This document shows, piece after piece, positions 27,437 through 38,534 of a stretch of DNA of 64,000 nucleotides. How positions within the stretch are numbered: the first letter of the stretch is position 1; every line of letters begins with the position of its first letter. The position numbers and the translations under genes are program-made. The stretch lies in assembly GCF_027107535.1 (NCBI RefSeq), contig NZ_CP114283.1:1674001-1738000 (forward strand), written 5' to 3'. The notes under the pieces were generated by a model. The model made no database searches, had not been told where the DNA came from, and worked only from the letters and a program-made list of their open reading frames with translations. This stretch comes from Streptomyces aurantiacus. Lineage in GTDB: Bacteria; Actinomycetota; Actinomycetes; Streptomycetales; Streptomycetaceae.

Positions 27437-29080
27437 CTAGCTGAGCTCCGATTCGGCGATCGTCCGCAGCCTGGCCCCGCCGTCGCGCTCCTCCCGCGCG
27501 TGGTCGAGCCGGAGCCGGGCCGAACGGCCGCGCAGGGTCAGCGTCATGAGCTGGTTGCCGAACCAGGGGCCCCCGGTCTTGCGCCAGTCGACGGGCGGGG
27601 GCGTGACCCTGCCGTGCCGGGCGAAGCGACGGCCGATGGCCCGGCCCACCCCGCTCCAGCCGAAGCGGAAGCCGATCTTGATGTAGGGCGGGATGGAGTT
27701 GTGGACGGGGGAGCAGGTCAGCTGGACCACCCGGGCGTCCGGCCCCGGCAGGCCCTTCCGCCAGACCGGCTCGGCGATGTACGCGTGGTGCACGTCCCCG
27801 GACAGCACGCACACCGTCGCCGGTGCCCCGGGACCCGAGCCGGCCTCGGCGATCAGCTCCGCCAGCGCGTCGAAGGACGACGGGAACGCCGCCCAGTGCT
27901 CCAGGTCGGCCGCCCGCCGGATCTTCTCCCCGCGCCGCTCCCAGCGCTCGCCCCGCTCGCCCCGGCACATCGCGGCGTTCCACGCTTCCGCGTCGTGCAC
28001 GAGGTTGGGGAGCAGCCAGGGCAGCGAGGTGCCGATGAGGAGGTGGTCGTACGCGCCGGACTCGTCCAGTGCCTGCTCGCGCAGCCACGTCCACTCCTTC
28101 TCGTCGAGCATCGAACGGTTCTGCTCGTCGAGGACACGGGCGGCGCGGCTGTCGACCATCAGGAGGCGGGCGCGGCCGAAGTCGCGGCGGTAGCTCCAGC
28201 GGACCGAGGCAGGCTCGGCGTCGGCCTGGGCGGCGAAGTCGCGCAGGGCGTCCGTGCCGTCGGGCGTGGCGCGGACGGCCGCGTACAGGGGGTCCTCGGC
28301 GAGGTGGTCGGGGGAGAGGTTGCCGAGGTGCTGGTGGACCCAGTACGACATCAGGCCGCTCAGGACGCGCTCGCGCCACCAGGGCGTGGCCCGCATGTCG
28401 GTGACCCAGGCCTCGCTGGTGTTCCAGTCGTCGATGACATCGTGATCGTCGAAGATCATGCAGCTGGGCACCGTGGACAGCAGCCAGCGGACCTCGGGGT
28501 CGAGCCACGACTCGTAGTAGAGGTGCGTGTACTCCTCGTAGTCCGCGACCTCGGCGCCCGGCGGTTCGTGCAGACCGCGGCGGGCCTTCAGCCAGTGGCG
28601 GGTGGCCTTGGACACCTCGTCCGCGTACACCTGGTCGCCCAGCAGCAGCAGGACGTCCGGGCGCTCGCCCTGGGGGTCCTCGGCGATCCGGGCCGCGAGG
28701 GTGTCCAGGGCGTCCGGGCCCACCGGGTCCTTCTCGCCTGCGGGCGGCGAGGCCCAGCGGCAGGAGCCGAAGGCGACCTGGGCGGTCTCCTGGCCGTCCA
28801 CCGGGGTGTGGATGGCGGAGGGCGGGAACGGAGAGTCGGGCAGGGGCCAGACCTGCGCCCCGTCGAGCAGGACCTCGTACGCGGAAGTCGTGCCCGGTGT
28901 CAGTCCGGTCACGTGGACCAGGGCGTAGTGATGGCCCGCGATCTGGAAGGTGCGGCTCTCACCGCCGCCGCCGTCCGCGCAGCGCACCTCGGCGGTGCAC
29001 GGACGGCTCGCCTCGACCCAGACGGTCGCGGACGAGCCGTCGACGTACCTCAGCAGTGGACCCAGGCGCAGATTCGCCAC
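27437..29080 (-). CDS. PhoD-like alkaline phosphatase/phosphodiesterase family protein
   Basis: A 547-residue metallophosphatase. An N-terminal beta-sandwich (residues about 5-85, GPLLRYVDGSSATVWVEAS) precedes the catalytic domain with VAFGSCRWA, LLLLGDQVYADE, MIFDDHDVIDDWN and LSGDVHHAYIAE, the metal-binding blocks of the PhoD family. No signal peptide is seen with the GTG start at 29080 (GGAGGAGGG upstream), unlike classical Tat-exported PhoD. It may therefore act in the cytosol on an unknown phosphoester. An ATG at 29098 is an alternative start. Confidence 0.88.
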   Translation of the reverse strand: MANLRLGPLLRYVDGSSATVWVEASRPCTAEVRCADGGGGESRTFQIAGHHYALVHVTGLTPGTTSAYEVLLDGAQVWPLPDSPFPPSAIHTPVDGQETAQVAFGSCRWASPPAGEKDPVGPDALDTLAARIAEDPQGERPDVLLLLGDQVYADEVSKATRHWLKARRGLHEPPGAEVADYEEYTHLYYESWLDPEVRWLLSTVPSCMIFDDHDVIDDWNTSEAWVTDMRATPWWRERVLSGLMSYWVHQHLGNLSPDHLAEDPLYAAVRATPDGTDALRDFAAQADAEPASVRWSYRRDFGRARLLMVDSRAARVLDEQNRSMLDEKEWTWLREQALDESGAYDHLLIGTSLPWLLPNLVHDAEAWNAAMCRGERGERWERRGEKIRRAADLEHWAAFPSSFDALAELIAEAGSGPGAPATVCVLSGDVHHAYIAEPVWRKGLPGPDARVVQLTCSPVHNSIPPYIKIGFRFGWSGVGRAIGRRFARHGRVTPPPVDWRKTGGPWFGNQLMTLTLRGRSARLRLDHAREERDGGARLRTIAESELS

Positions 29081-29177
29081 GTGATCACCCTCCTCCATCG
29101 CCCCGTACGGTACGGAACGACGGAGCCCGGTGGGGAGATTCCGGCGAGAGATCACGGGAGATCCTGGGAACTTTCGG

Positions 29178-29822
29178 TCAGCAGCCGCTGAGGACCGAGC
29201 TGAGCTTGCTCTTCTCCGCGGAGTCGACGGACAGGTCGTAGTAGTACTTCACCTGGACCCAGGCGCGCACGTAGGTGCAGGCGTAGGCGGTGCGGGACGG
29301 CATCCACTCGGCGGGGTCCTGGTCGCTCTTCGACTGGTTCACGTTGTCCGTGACGGCGATGAGCTGGGGGCGCGTCAGGTCGTTGGCGAAGGCCTGGCGC
29401 TGCGAGGTGGTCCAGCTGTCGGCGCCGGAGTCCCAGGCCTCGGCCAGCGGCACGAGGTGGTCGATGTCGAGGTCGGCGGCCGCGGTCCAGGTCGCGCCGT
29501 CGTAGACGGAGTACCAGCTGCCGCTGGTGGCCGCGCAGGCGGAGCTGGTGACGACGTTCGTACCGTCACGCTTGAGGACCGTCTCGCGGGTGTTGCACGT
29601 GCCGCTGATGGTGATCCAGTGCGGGAAGAGGTCACGGTTGTAGCCGGTGCGGTCCTCGGTCGCCACGGTGAGCGAGGCGAGGTAGGTACGGGCGGTGGCG
29701 GCGCTGACCGGGGTGGGCAGGGCGGCCGAGGCGGCCGGGCCGTTGAAGAGCCCGGCCATGGCTATCAGTCCGGTGAAGGCGGCGGCTAGACTCAACCGTC
29801 GACGCGCGTAGAACCTGGGCAT
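29178..29822 (-). CDS. Secreted HNH (DUF1524) nuclease
   Basis: A 214-residue protein with a clear signal peptide (RRRLSLAAAFTGLIAMAGL, cleavage after ASA near residue 33). The core DLDIDHLVPLAEAWDSGA carries the DxDH metal and catalytic motif of DUF1524/HNH nucleases. N-rich TDNVNQSKSDQDP and paired cysteines (C75/C95-type and C181/C214) fit a folded extracellular enzyme. It would degrade DNA outside the cell. The ATG at 29822 follows GGGAG. Confidence 0.88.
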   Translation of the reverse strand: MPRFYARRRLSLAAAFTGLIAMAGLFNGPAASAALPTPVSAATARTYLASLTVATEDRTGYNRDLFPHWITISGTCNTRETVLKRDGTNVVTSSACAATSGSWYSVYDGATWTAAADLDIDHLVPLAEAWDSGADSWTTSQRQAFANDLTRPQLIAVTDNVNQSKSDQDPAEWMPSRTAYACTYVRAWVQVKYYYDLSVDSAEKSKLSSVLSGC

Positions 29823-30149
29823 GCGAACTCCCTTGGGGCGGGGGGAAGTTGACCAGCGGGCGACTGAATGCTCGCGGTGGCCGGTTTCCGGGAGATGAGC
29901 GTCAGGTGAGAAGTTAATGACGCGCGCATGACACGACAAGGTTTATGGCGGGACTTTCGGGTCGGGCCGCCCGGTTTGTCGTGCCCTTGTGCGGAATGAG
30001 TCCCCGGGGATGGTGGCGGGATGGCCCCTTTGTTTTGTACCGTGGAGGAACAAAGTGGCTCCCGTCCGTTCTCCCTGACCGGCGGGCGGGGCCGCCTTGT
30101 TCCCCCGGGGCCGCGCGTGGCCCCCTCTTCCACGCTTTGGAGCATGCCG
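29823..30149. other. Divergent intergenic region with inverted repeats
   Basis: This 327-bp gap between the nuclease and HAD genes holds no gene. CACGACAA (29932-29939) and TTGTCGTG (29976-29983) are inverted 36 bases apart. CTTTGTT (30028-30034) and AACAAAG (30049-30055) frame a GTGGAGG-containing loop. Promoters for both genes should lie here. The repeats may be operators. Confidence 0.4.
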
Positions 30150-30827
30150 ATGACGGCCACGACCGTGCTGACCGCCCGTGCCCTGCTGCTGGACATGGAC
30201 GGCACCCTCGTCAACTCGGACGCCGTCGTCGAGCGCGTCTGGCGCGGCTGGGCCGACCGGCACGGGCTCGACGGGGACGAGGTCATGAAGGTCGTCCACG
30301 GACGGCAGGGGTACGCGTCGATGGCCGTGCTGCTGCCGAGCCGCTCCATGGAACAGAACCACGCGGACAACGCGCGCATGCTCGCCGAGGAGACCGCCGA
30401 CATGGACGGGGTCGTGGCGATCCCCGGGGCCGCGGAGTTCCTGGCCTCTCTGCGCGGGGTGCCGCACGCGCTCGTGACGTCCGCGGATGTGGCACTGTCC
30501 ACCGCGCGAATGGGGGCGGCGGGACTGGAGCTGCCCGAGCTGCGGATCACCGCCGAGTCCGTCGGGGCGAGCAAGCCGGATCCCGAAGGGTTTCTGAAGG
30601 CGGCGGCCGAGTTGGGTGCATCGCCCGAGGACTGTGTGGTGTTCGAGGACTCGGGGGCGGGGATCTCGGCGGGGCGCTCCGCCGGGATGCGGGTGGTCGG
30701 GGTGGGGCCCCGGGCCGGGTTTCATCGGCCGGATGTGGTGGTGCGGGATCTTCGGCAGGTTCGGGTCGAGGTCGTCGAGGGTGTCGAAGGTGCTGAGGGT
30801 GGGGCGGTTCGGCTGCACGTGGGGTGA
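30150..30827 (+). CDS. HAD-IA family phosphatase (sugar-phosphatase type)
   Basis: A 225-residue HAD hydrolase: DMDGTLVNSD nucleophile motif, helical cap, VTSAD (motif II), SKPDPEGF lysine motif and FEDSGAGISAGRSAGM (motif IV). This pattern is that of beta-phosphoglucomutase-like or sugar-phosphate phosphatases such as YfbT/GPP. The second ATG (30150) is chosen because GGAG lies 7 bases upstream; an ATG two codons earlier is too close. The substrate is uncertain. Confidence 0.88.
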   Translation: MTATTVLTARALLLDMDGTLVNSDAVVERVWRGWADRHGLDGDEVMKVVHGRQGYASMAVLLPSRSMEQNHADNARMLAEETADMDGVVAIPGAAEFLASLRGVPHALVTSADVALSTARMGAAGLELPELRITAESVGASKPDPEGFLKAAAELGASPEDCVVFEDSGAGISAGRSAGMRVVGVGPRAGFHRPDVVVRDLRQVRVEVVEGVEGAEGGAVRLHVG

Positions 30828-30964
30828 CGTGCGGGTTGACGGGGGTCGGCTCGGGGTGCCGGGTGCTGCGGGGCGGGCGCGGGTGCTCCGTGGTCGACCG
30901 CGCAGGCCCCCGCGCTCCTGAGGGGGCGGGGCTGCGGGTGGGCTCTCGTGCGGGTGGGTGGGGG

Positions 30965-30996
30965 TTTGGCGCGCAGTTCCCCGGGCCCCTGAAGAG
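30965..30996. repeat. Dispersed intergenic repeat, copy 2 (inverted)
   Basis: Read on the minus strand, CAGGGGCCCGGGGAAC then TGCGCGCC matches the repeat at 3695-3730 with a few changes. It lies between two convergent genes just after the stop region of the PG-binding protein gene. Confidence 0.5.
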
Positions 30997-31003
30997 GGCG
31001 GGG

Positions 31004-32377
31004 CTACGGTTCTGATGTTTCCGTTTCCAGGCGGTTCCGGGTTTCTTCGGTGTATACGCCCGGTTCATCGTTGATGCCTCGGGTGAGCTGGTAGTTGCGT
31101 ACGGCGTTCTCGGTCCGGTTGTCGTAGTCGCCGTCCGAGTCGCCCACGAAGAGCGCCAACTGCTGCAGGCGCAGCTGGAGTTCGGTGACCTCGGGGCCGG
31201 TGTCGCCGCGGCGCAGCACCGGCTGCACGCCCTTCTCCGGTGGGCCCGAGGGCGGCGGGGTGGTACCGGTCGGGGAGTCGGCCGACGGCGTGCTCGACGT
31301 GGTGGCCGCCCGGGACGGGGTGGGCGGGGCGGCCGGCTGTGTGGCCGACGGTGTGACGCTCGCGCTGGGCGACGCGGACGGGGAGGCCGACGGCGAGGGG
31401 CTCGGCGACGCGGAGGCGGACGGGGACGACTCGTCCACGGACGTGTCCGGCACGCTCGCCCGTATGTCGTCCGGCGCGGCGCTATCCCGCGACGGCGACT
31501 CGTACGAGAACAGCCCGCTCGCGAACCCGGCGGCCGCGACCACGACGGCGGTGGCGCCGGCGCCCACGAGCGCGAAACGGCGGCGCCGGCTCGGGGGCTC
31601 GGTGGAGTCGTCCGGGAAGTCGGCGGGAGCGGCGGCGGGGGCCGGATCGGGGCCGGGTGGCCGGGTATCGAAGAGATGGGTGCCGACCGGGTGCGGCAGG
31701 GCTGCCACGCGGGGCAGCCGCGAGGTCGCGTCGGTGTCGGCGAACGCGTCGGCGGGGTGGGCCCCCGGAGTGCCGGACGCCCCAAAGGCTTCGAGCGGAC
31801 TCTGATGCTCCGGTGAGCCCGGTGAGCCCGGTGAGCCCGGTGAGTCACGTAGGTCCGGTGGGCCGTGCAGGCCCGTGTGGCCGGCCGAGGGCATGGGTGT
31901 CGTGAGGGGTTCCCGGCCGCCGGGCCCCGCGTGGTCCTGCGGCCCTGGACGGCCCCCGGTTCCGTACGGGACGGAGCCGTCGGTGCCGTACGAGGCGGGT
32001 GCCCCGGTGTACGGGCTCCTCGTGCCGCCCGTGCTTCCGTGCCCGGCGAAACTCCCGGCGCCGGACGGCCCTTCGCTCGCGGTGCCGGTCGGGGCCGCGG
32101 GCTCGGCCGACCGCGTGCGGGGCCCGGGGTGGTCCTCAGTGCTCGCCGGTTCGGTGGAGGCGCCCGGGGATCCGGCGTCGGCCGAGGTGTCCCGTACCCC
32201 CAGGTCCACGTAGGGGCGGATGCGCAGCGGGTCGAAGTCCTCCGCGGCGGCCGCCTCGGCGGTACGGGTCTCCAGGAGCTCGTCCGCCGCTCTGCGGGCG
32301 CAGCCGCAGGCGGGGGAGCCCCCCGACTCCCGAGGTGTCCCGCATTCCGGACATATATGACCGCTCCGGTCACTCAT
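31004..32377 (-). CDS. Membrane-anchored peptidoglycan-binding protein with N-terminal zinc ribbon
   Basis: A 457-residue protein. The start has CPECG...CGC cysteines like a zinc ribbon. Then come about 220 disordered residues rich in P, G, S and T, one membrane helix (ALVGAGATAVVVAAAGFASGLF, about 280-300), a long Ser/Pro-Ala stalk (SPSASASPSPSPSAS) and a C-terminal PG_binding_1 domain (about 390-450, RRGDTGPEVTELQLRLQQL). Its C-terminal domain should grip the cell wall from outside, with the zinc ribbon in the cytosol. A GPSGPS-like tandem repeat (SPGSPGSPGSP) encoded by 9-bp DNA repeats lies near residue 185. Confidence 0.85.
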   Translation of the reverse strand: MSDRSGHICPECGTPRESGGSPACGCARRAADELLETRTAEAAAAEDFDPLRIRPYVDLGVRDTSADAGSPGASTEPASTEDHPGPRTRSAEPAAPTGTASEGPSGAGSFAGHGSTGGTRSPYTGAPASYGTDGSVPYGTGGRPGPQDHAGPGGREPLTTPMPSAGHTGLHGPPDLRDSPGSPGSPGSPEHQSPLEAFGASGTPGAHPADAFADTDATSRLPRVAALPHPVGTHLFDTRPPGPDPAPAAAPADFPDDSTEPPSRRRRFALVGAGATAVVVAAAGFASGLFSYESPSRDSAAPDDIRASVPDTSVDESSPSASASPSPSPSASPSASPSASVTPSATQPAAPPTPSRAATTSSTPSADSPTGTTPPPSGPPEKGVQPVLRRGDTGPEVTELQLRLQQLALFVGDSDGDYDNRTENAVRNYQLTRGINDEPGVYTEETRNRLETETSEP

Positions 32378-32486
32378 GTGTGGATCCCTCCCCGTTCGAA
32401 CACCAGCGATTATGCAGACCCCCTCCACACAATCTCCCGGATACCCCCGGAATCCAGGGCTCCTGGCTGGATTCAACAGGCCATAA

Positions 32487-34652
<2,166 letters not shown>

Positions 34653-34831
34653 GGCGCCCCGGCGCCGCCTTGCACCACCGCGACGGACGGGAACCGTCCC
34701 GGGAGCGTCCTGACCGGCGCCGCCCCTTCTTCCGAATGTGACTGTTGCCGTTTGGACGGCCCACTCCGGGCAACCCGGGCAGAGAAGCGGCCCACTGGGG
34801 CCCACTGGGCCCAGAACCCGGAAGGCAATCC

Positions 34832-35518
34832 ATGTCCACAGGCGTGATCATCGTTTTGATCGTGGTCGCGGTGGCCCTAGTCGCCGCCGTGATCGCACGG
34901 CTCGTGATGGCCCGCGGTGCGGGCGGCGGGCGAGGCCTGAAGCGGCGCTTCGGGCCCGAGTACGACCGGGCGGTCGCCCGGCACGACGGCGACACCAAGG
35001 CTGCCGAACGCGAGCTCGAGGAGCGCGTGGAGCGGCACGGGTCGCTGCGTACGCAGCCGCTGGACCCCGCGGCGCAGGACCGGTACACGGTCCGCTGGAC
35101 CGCGATCCAGGAGCAGTTCGTCGACTCGCCGCGTGACGCGGTCGTCGAGGCGGACCGGCTGCTCGCCGAGGTGGCGGGCGCGCGCGGCTTCCCGGACGGT
35201 GGCCGCTACGAGGAGCAGCTCTCCGCGCTCTCCGTGCACCACGCGCACCACGTGAACGGCTACCGACGCGTCCACCTGGCCGCGCACGCGAACGGCGCGG
35301 ACGCCGGCCGGGTCGGTACCGAGGAACTGCGTGAGGCCCTGGTCGAGGCACGGGCCCTCTTCGAGGACCTGACGACCTCCGGCCGCGACGACAGGGCGCG
35401 GCTGGGCAAGGCCGAACAGGGCGACGCGGAAGCAGCCGCGACCTCCCGGACCGACAGCTCCCGCGGCCGTTCGCACTCGCCGTGGGCGCTCAACAGGCGT
35501 CATGTAAAGGGGAGTTGA
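34832..35518 (+). CDS. Single-pass membrane protein with a shared cytoplasmic module
   Basis: A 228-residue protein with one N-terminal helix (residues 4-27) and a mostly charged cytosolic part. Residues about 85-120 hold the module RYTVRWTAIQEQFVDSPRDAVVEADRLLAEV. The same pattern appears in the next gene. The C-terminus is disordered. It ends 5 bp before the next start codon (GGGGAG between), so the two genes form an operon. I do not recognise a known function. Confidence 0.75.
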   Translation: MSTGVIIVLIVVAVALVAAVIARLVMARGAGGGRGLKRRFGPEYDRAVARHDGDTKAAERELEERVERHGSLRTQPLDPAAQDRYTVRWTAIQEQFVDSPRDAVVEADRLLAEVAGARGFPDGGRYEEQLSALSVHHAHHVNGYRRVHLAAHANGADAGRVGTEELREALVEARALFEDLTTSGRDDRARLGKAEQGDAEAAATSRTDSSRGRSHSPWALNRRHVKGS

Positions 35519-35523
35519 GAGCT

Positions 35524-36318
35524 ATGCCGGACAACAACGCGGCTGGACCGTCCAGGGATCAGCGCAGCGAGCGGGACGACGTGACGAGGACGCCGGGAAC
35601 GGGTGGCGCGAGCAAATCCGGCGGTGGCGGTGACGCGGTGCGAGAGAGTGTGATCGGGCGCGAGGGATCCGGTACGCGTACCGGCGCTGCCTCTGCGGTC
35701 CCCGGCACGCCCGCCGGCGTGGGTGAGCGTGAGACCTCGCCCCGCGCCCCCGAGGGCGTCGGGGCACGGGCCGGGTCGGGCACGCGTGACGGCGTCCTGG
35801 GCGGCCGTGACACGGCGGGCCAGGACGGTGTCCGCGGCGGCCGGGACTCGGCGGGCCGCGAGAGCGTTCCGGCCCGTCCGGACTCGGTGGAACGCGACGG
35901 TTCACCGGCTCACGAGGGCGGCATCTCCGGCCCGGCGGGAGCGGGTGCGCACGAGGACGGCCACGGCGGCCGGAGCGTGGCGTCCCGCGACGGCGACCTC
36001 GGTGCCGGGACGAGGACGAGCGGCGGGAGCACCGAGAACGTCGGCGGGCGGCTCATGCCCCACGACGAGGGCGACAAGTGGTCGCTGCGGCTGCAGCACG
36101 CGGTCACCGCGTTCGTCGACGAGCCGCGCGGCTCGGTCGAGGAGGCGGACCAGGTGCTGCAGGAGGTCACGGAGCGGTTCGCCGACGCCGTGACCCAGCG
36201 ACGACGCACCCTGCGTACGTCCTGGCAGACCACCGGCGACGACAAGGCCGACACGGAGCAGCTGAGGCTGGCCCTGCGGGACTACCGCGAACTGGCCGAA
36301 CGGCTCCTGAAGATGTGA
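35524..36318 (+). CDS. Hypothetical protein with a long disordered region and the same C-terminal module
   Basis: A 264-residue protein. The first 175 residues are disordered and Gly/Arg/Ser-rich with recurring GRDS/AG...RD blocks. The last 80 contain KWSLRLQHAVTAFVDEPRGSVEEADQVLQEV, clearly related to the module in the preceding protein, then a helical tail. The module seems to be a small helical domain occurring in several actinobacterial stress or membrane proteins. The start ATG at 35524 follows GGGGAG. It forms an operon with the upstream gene. Confidence 0.7.
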   Translation: MPDNNAAGPSRDQRSERDDVTRTPGTGGASKSGGGGDAVRESVIGREGSGTRTGAASAVPGTPAGVGERETSPRAPEGVGARAGSGTRDGVLGGRDTAGQDGVRGGRDSAGRESVPARPDSVERDGSPAHEGGISGPAGAGAHEDGHGGRSVASRDGDLGAGTRTSGGSTENVGGRLMPHDEGDKWSLRLQHAVTAFVDEPRGSVEEADQVLQEVTERFADAVTQRRRTLRTSWQTTGDDKADTEQLRLALRDYRELAERLLKM

Positions 36319-36380
36319 CCCACCCGCCACCGCCAACTCCGTTGCGCGGCAGGTGACTTGGCTGGATCAGATGGAACGGC

Positions 36381-36456
36381 CCCGTCCGGGCGACGTGCGG
36401 ACGGGACACGAGTGGGCCCCGCCCGGCACATCGCCCGGACGGGGCCCACTCGTGTC
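36381..36456. terminator. Overlapping, mutually exclusive terminator hairpins
   Basis: GACACGAGTGGGCCCCG (36405-36421) pairs exactly with CGGGGCCCACTCGTGTC (36440-36456), a perfect 17-bp stem. CCCCGTCCGGGCGA (36380-36393) also pairs exactly with TCGCCCGGACGGGG (36431-36444). The two right-hand arms overlap, so only one can form at a time. The site lies between two convergent genes. Confidence 0.75.
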
Positions 36457-36484
36457 GGCCGCGGAGCGTCCCGCCCCCGGAGTG

Positions 36485-36889
36485 TCAGCCCGCGCGGCGC
36501 TTGTGCCACTCGCGGACGATCTCCTCCACGTCGTACGGCTTGAGGCCCAGCGGCGGTCCGGGTGGCGGCTTGAACATCATCTCGCGGATCCTCGCGTTGA
36601 TCTCCGTGACGATCCGGCGCACCACCCGCTCCGAGGGCGCCCCGGCGGCCTCCTCCAGCGCGTCCTCCGCCTCCTTGCGCAACGCCAGTGTCGGGGGCAG
36701 TACGGACATGCCCTCGCGGGCCATCTTCTGCTTGATCCACCACAGTTCGTCGTACGACGTGTCGGGTCCGCTCGGCAGCGGCCTGCCCGCACCGGCGAGT
36801 TCGGTGAACTCGCCGCGGGCCTCCGCCTCGCGGATCTGTTTGTCGATCCAGGACTCGAAGCTGACACCGGGAGGCTTGCGCTCGGTCAT
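36485..36889 (-). CDS. DUF1992 (DnaJ homologue subfamily C member 28-like) protein
   Basis: A 134-residue protein with FESWIDKQIREAEARGEFTELAGAGRPLP near its start, the DUF1992 hallmark (I-x-E-A-x-x-R-G-E-F...L-G-x-G-K/R-P-L). A coiled helix and a Pro-rich PPPGPP segment follow. No J-domain is present. Function is unknown. The ATG at 36889 fits the family start. Confidence 0.88.
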   Translation of the reverse strand: MTERKPPGVSFESWIDKQIREAEARGEFTELAGAGRPLPSGPDTSYDELWWIKQKMAREGMSVLPPTLALRKEAEDALEEAAGAPSERVVRRIVTEINARIREMMFKPPPGPPLGLKPYDVEEIVREWHKRRAG

Positions 36890-37059
36890 GCGTCCATTGT
36901 GCCGGAGGGCGCGAGAGCGCCCCGAGCGGTATGCGACTGTGCGGGACGCTGCACGTCCGGGCGATTTATCATTCGGCGGCGGTACGTCGCCGGGCATCGA
37001 CAGTGTCCCGGCGCGGCACGACTGGAATCGCGGGAACGCGCGGGAACGAAGGAGCGCAC

Positions 37060-37455
37060 GTGCTCGAACTCACCATGGCCTCGGTGTCCGGGACGGACGC
37101 CGGCGCGACGGCCGGAATGCAGATGGCCGACGCGCCGAGCGAGCCGGGCGCCATGCTGCGGGTGGGGCGCGACCGGGGCGCTTGCCGCCTCGCGACGCCC
37201 GACGACTGGCTGTTCGTCTCCCGGGTCCACCTGGAGTTCCTGTGCGGACCCGAGGGGACCTGGCAGGTGACCTGGCTGCGGGGCACGCACGACGACCCGT
37301 CGTCCGAGGTGCGGTTCGCGCTGGTGGGCGGGGCCCCGCAGGCGCTCCCGTACGGCGGGACGGCGAAGCTGCCGCCGGGCGGTGCCGGCGAGATCGTCAT
37401 CCAGGACCGCACGGGTCCGTGCAGCGTGAACGTGGGCTTCTACCACGAGGCCTGA
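37060..37455 (+). CDS. Small FHA-domain protein
   Basis: A 131-residue protein made up mainly of one forkhead-associated domain. MLRVGRDRGACRLATPDDWLFVSRVHLEF holds the GR and SRxH phosphothreonine-binding motifs (about residues 32-60). Such stand-alone FHA proteins dock onto phosphorylated partners of Ser/Thr kinases. The GTG at 37060 follows AAGGAG. A hairpin (37461-37485) lies 6 bp after the stop. Confidence 0.8.
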   Translation: MLELTMASVSGTDAGATAGMQMADAPSEPGAMLRVGRDRGACRLATPDDWLFVSRVHLEFLCGPEGTWQVTWLRGTHDDPSSEVRFALVGGAPQALPYGGTAKLPPGGAGEIVIQDRTGPCSVNVGFYHEA

Positions 37456-37460
37456 GAACC

Positions 37461-37485
37461 CCGGGCGCGACGGTCCCGCGCCCGG
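37461..37485 (+). terminator. Terminator of the FHA gene
   Basis: CCGGGCGCG and CGCGCCCGG are perfect 9-bp arms around a 7-base loop, 6 bp after the FHA gene stop. It could also serve the convergent O-methyltransferase gene. Confidence 0.7.
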
Positions 37486-37552
37486 TCGTGGGCGGAAGGG
37501 GCCGGTGCCCCGACGCGAGCGGAAGGGGCCCGTGCCGGGGCGTGAGCCGCGC

Positions 37553-38224
37553 CTACGGCAGGACGCGCGCCAGCGCGAACCCGTCGTACCCCTTCGCTCC
37601 CACCGTCTGGATCGCCGTGGCACTCAGTCCGGGGTGCCCGGCGAAGAGTTCGAGGGCCTCGCGGGTGCCCCGCACGCTCGGGTCGTCGCCGGTGGCGTCG
37701 GTGACGGCGCCGCCCCGGACGACGTTGTCGAGGATGATCAGGCCGCCCGGGCGGGAGAGTTTCAGCGACCACTCCACGTAGCGCGGGTTGTTCACCTTGT
37801 CCGCGTCGATGAAGACCAGGTCGAAGGGGGCGGTCTGCTCCTCGGCCAGCTTCGCCAGGCTGTCCAGGGCGGGCCCCACACGGACCTCGGTGATCTTGTC
37901 CAGGCCGGCGCGGGCGAGGTTGCGCCGGGCCACCTCGGCGTGATGTCCGCTGTACTCCAGGGTGATCAGACGGCCGTCCTGCGGGAGGGCGCGGGCCAGC
38001 CAGATGGTGCTGTACCCGCCGAGCGTGCCGATCTCCAGGATGCGGGTCGCACCCTGGACCGCGGCGAGGAGGTGCAGCAGCTTGCCCTGGGGCGGGGCGA
38101 CGTTGATCGGCGGCAGCCCGGCGGCGTCACTGTCGCGCAGCGCGTCACCCAGGGCGGCGTCCGGCGGGGTGAAGAGGCCGGTGAAGTAGTCGTCCACGTC
38201 GTGCCAGAGCTGCGGATCGGTCAT
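37553..38224 (-). CDS. Family 3 (caffeoyl-CoA type) O-methyltransferase
   Basis: A 223-residue SAM-dependent enzyme. SAM-binding residues are in LEIGTLGGYSTIWLA (about 63-77), with the E of TLEYSGHH and the metal-binding DADKVNN block (VFIDADKVNN, about 145-154) plus DN in ILDNVVRGG. These are typical of the divalent-metal catechol/caffeoyl-CoA O-methyltransferase family. Substrate unknown. A strong inverted repeat 20 bp upstream of the start suggests control by a MarR- or TetR-like regulator. Confidence 0.9.
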   Translation of the reverse strand: MTDPQLWHDVDDYFTGLFTPPDAALGDALRDSDAAGLPPINVAPPQGKLLHLLAAVQGATRILEIGTLGGYSTIWLARALPQDGRLITLEYSGHHAEVARRNLARAGLDKITEVRVGPALDSLAKLAEEQTAPFDLVFIDADKVNNPRYVEWSLKLSRPGGLIILDNVVRGGAVTDATGDDPSVRGTREALELFAGHPGLSATAIQTVGAKGYDGFALARVLP

Positions 38225-38244
38225 GCGGCATACCTTTCGCCTGC

Positions 38245-38265
38245 CTAGTTAGACGACCTAACTAG
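38245..38265. promoter_or_regulatory. Operator-like palindrome upstream of the O-methyltransferase
   Basis: CTAGTTAG and CTAACTAG are exact inverted 8-bp arms around ACGAC, 20 bp before the O-methyltransferase ATG. The AT-rich sequence stands out here. It resembles MarR/HTH-type operators. Confidence 0.6.
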
Positions 38266-38534
38266 TTGCGTCGCCGAATATAGCCGGTCACCGGCACGTT
38301 GACTGGTTGTATTTCCGTCACGCCCGCGCGTCGCGGCGTGCCGGGGATCCGCATCGGCCGTACAACACCTTCATCCGGACAAAAGGCTGGAGGACGTCAG
38401 GTGAAGTGGGGGTTGCCCGCGTCTCACGTCGGGGGTGGTGCGAGCCTCGTATGGTTCGGACAGGAAACAGGCGCACGCGACTCATGGGACTCATGGGATG
38501 CAGGGGACGAACGGGGCGGGAGGGCCGACGGCGC

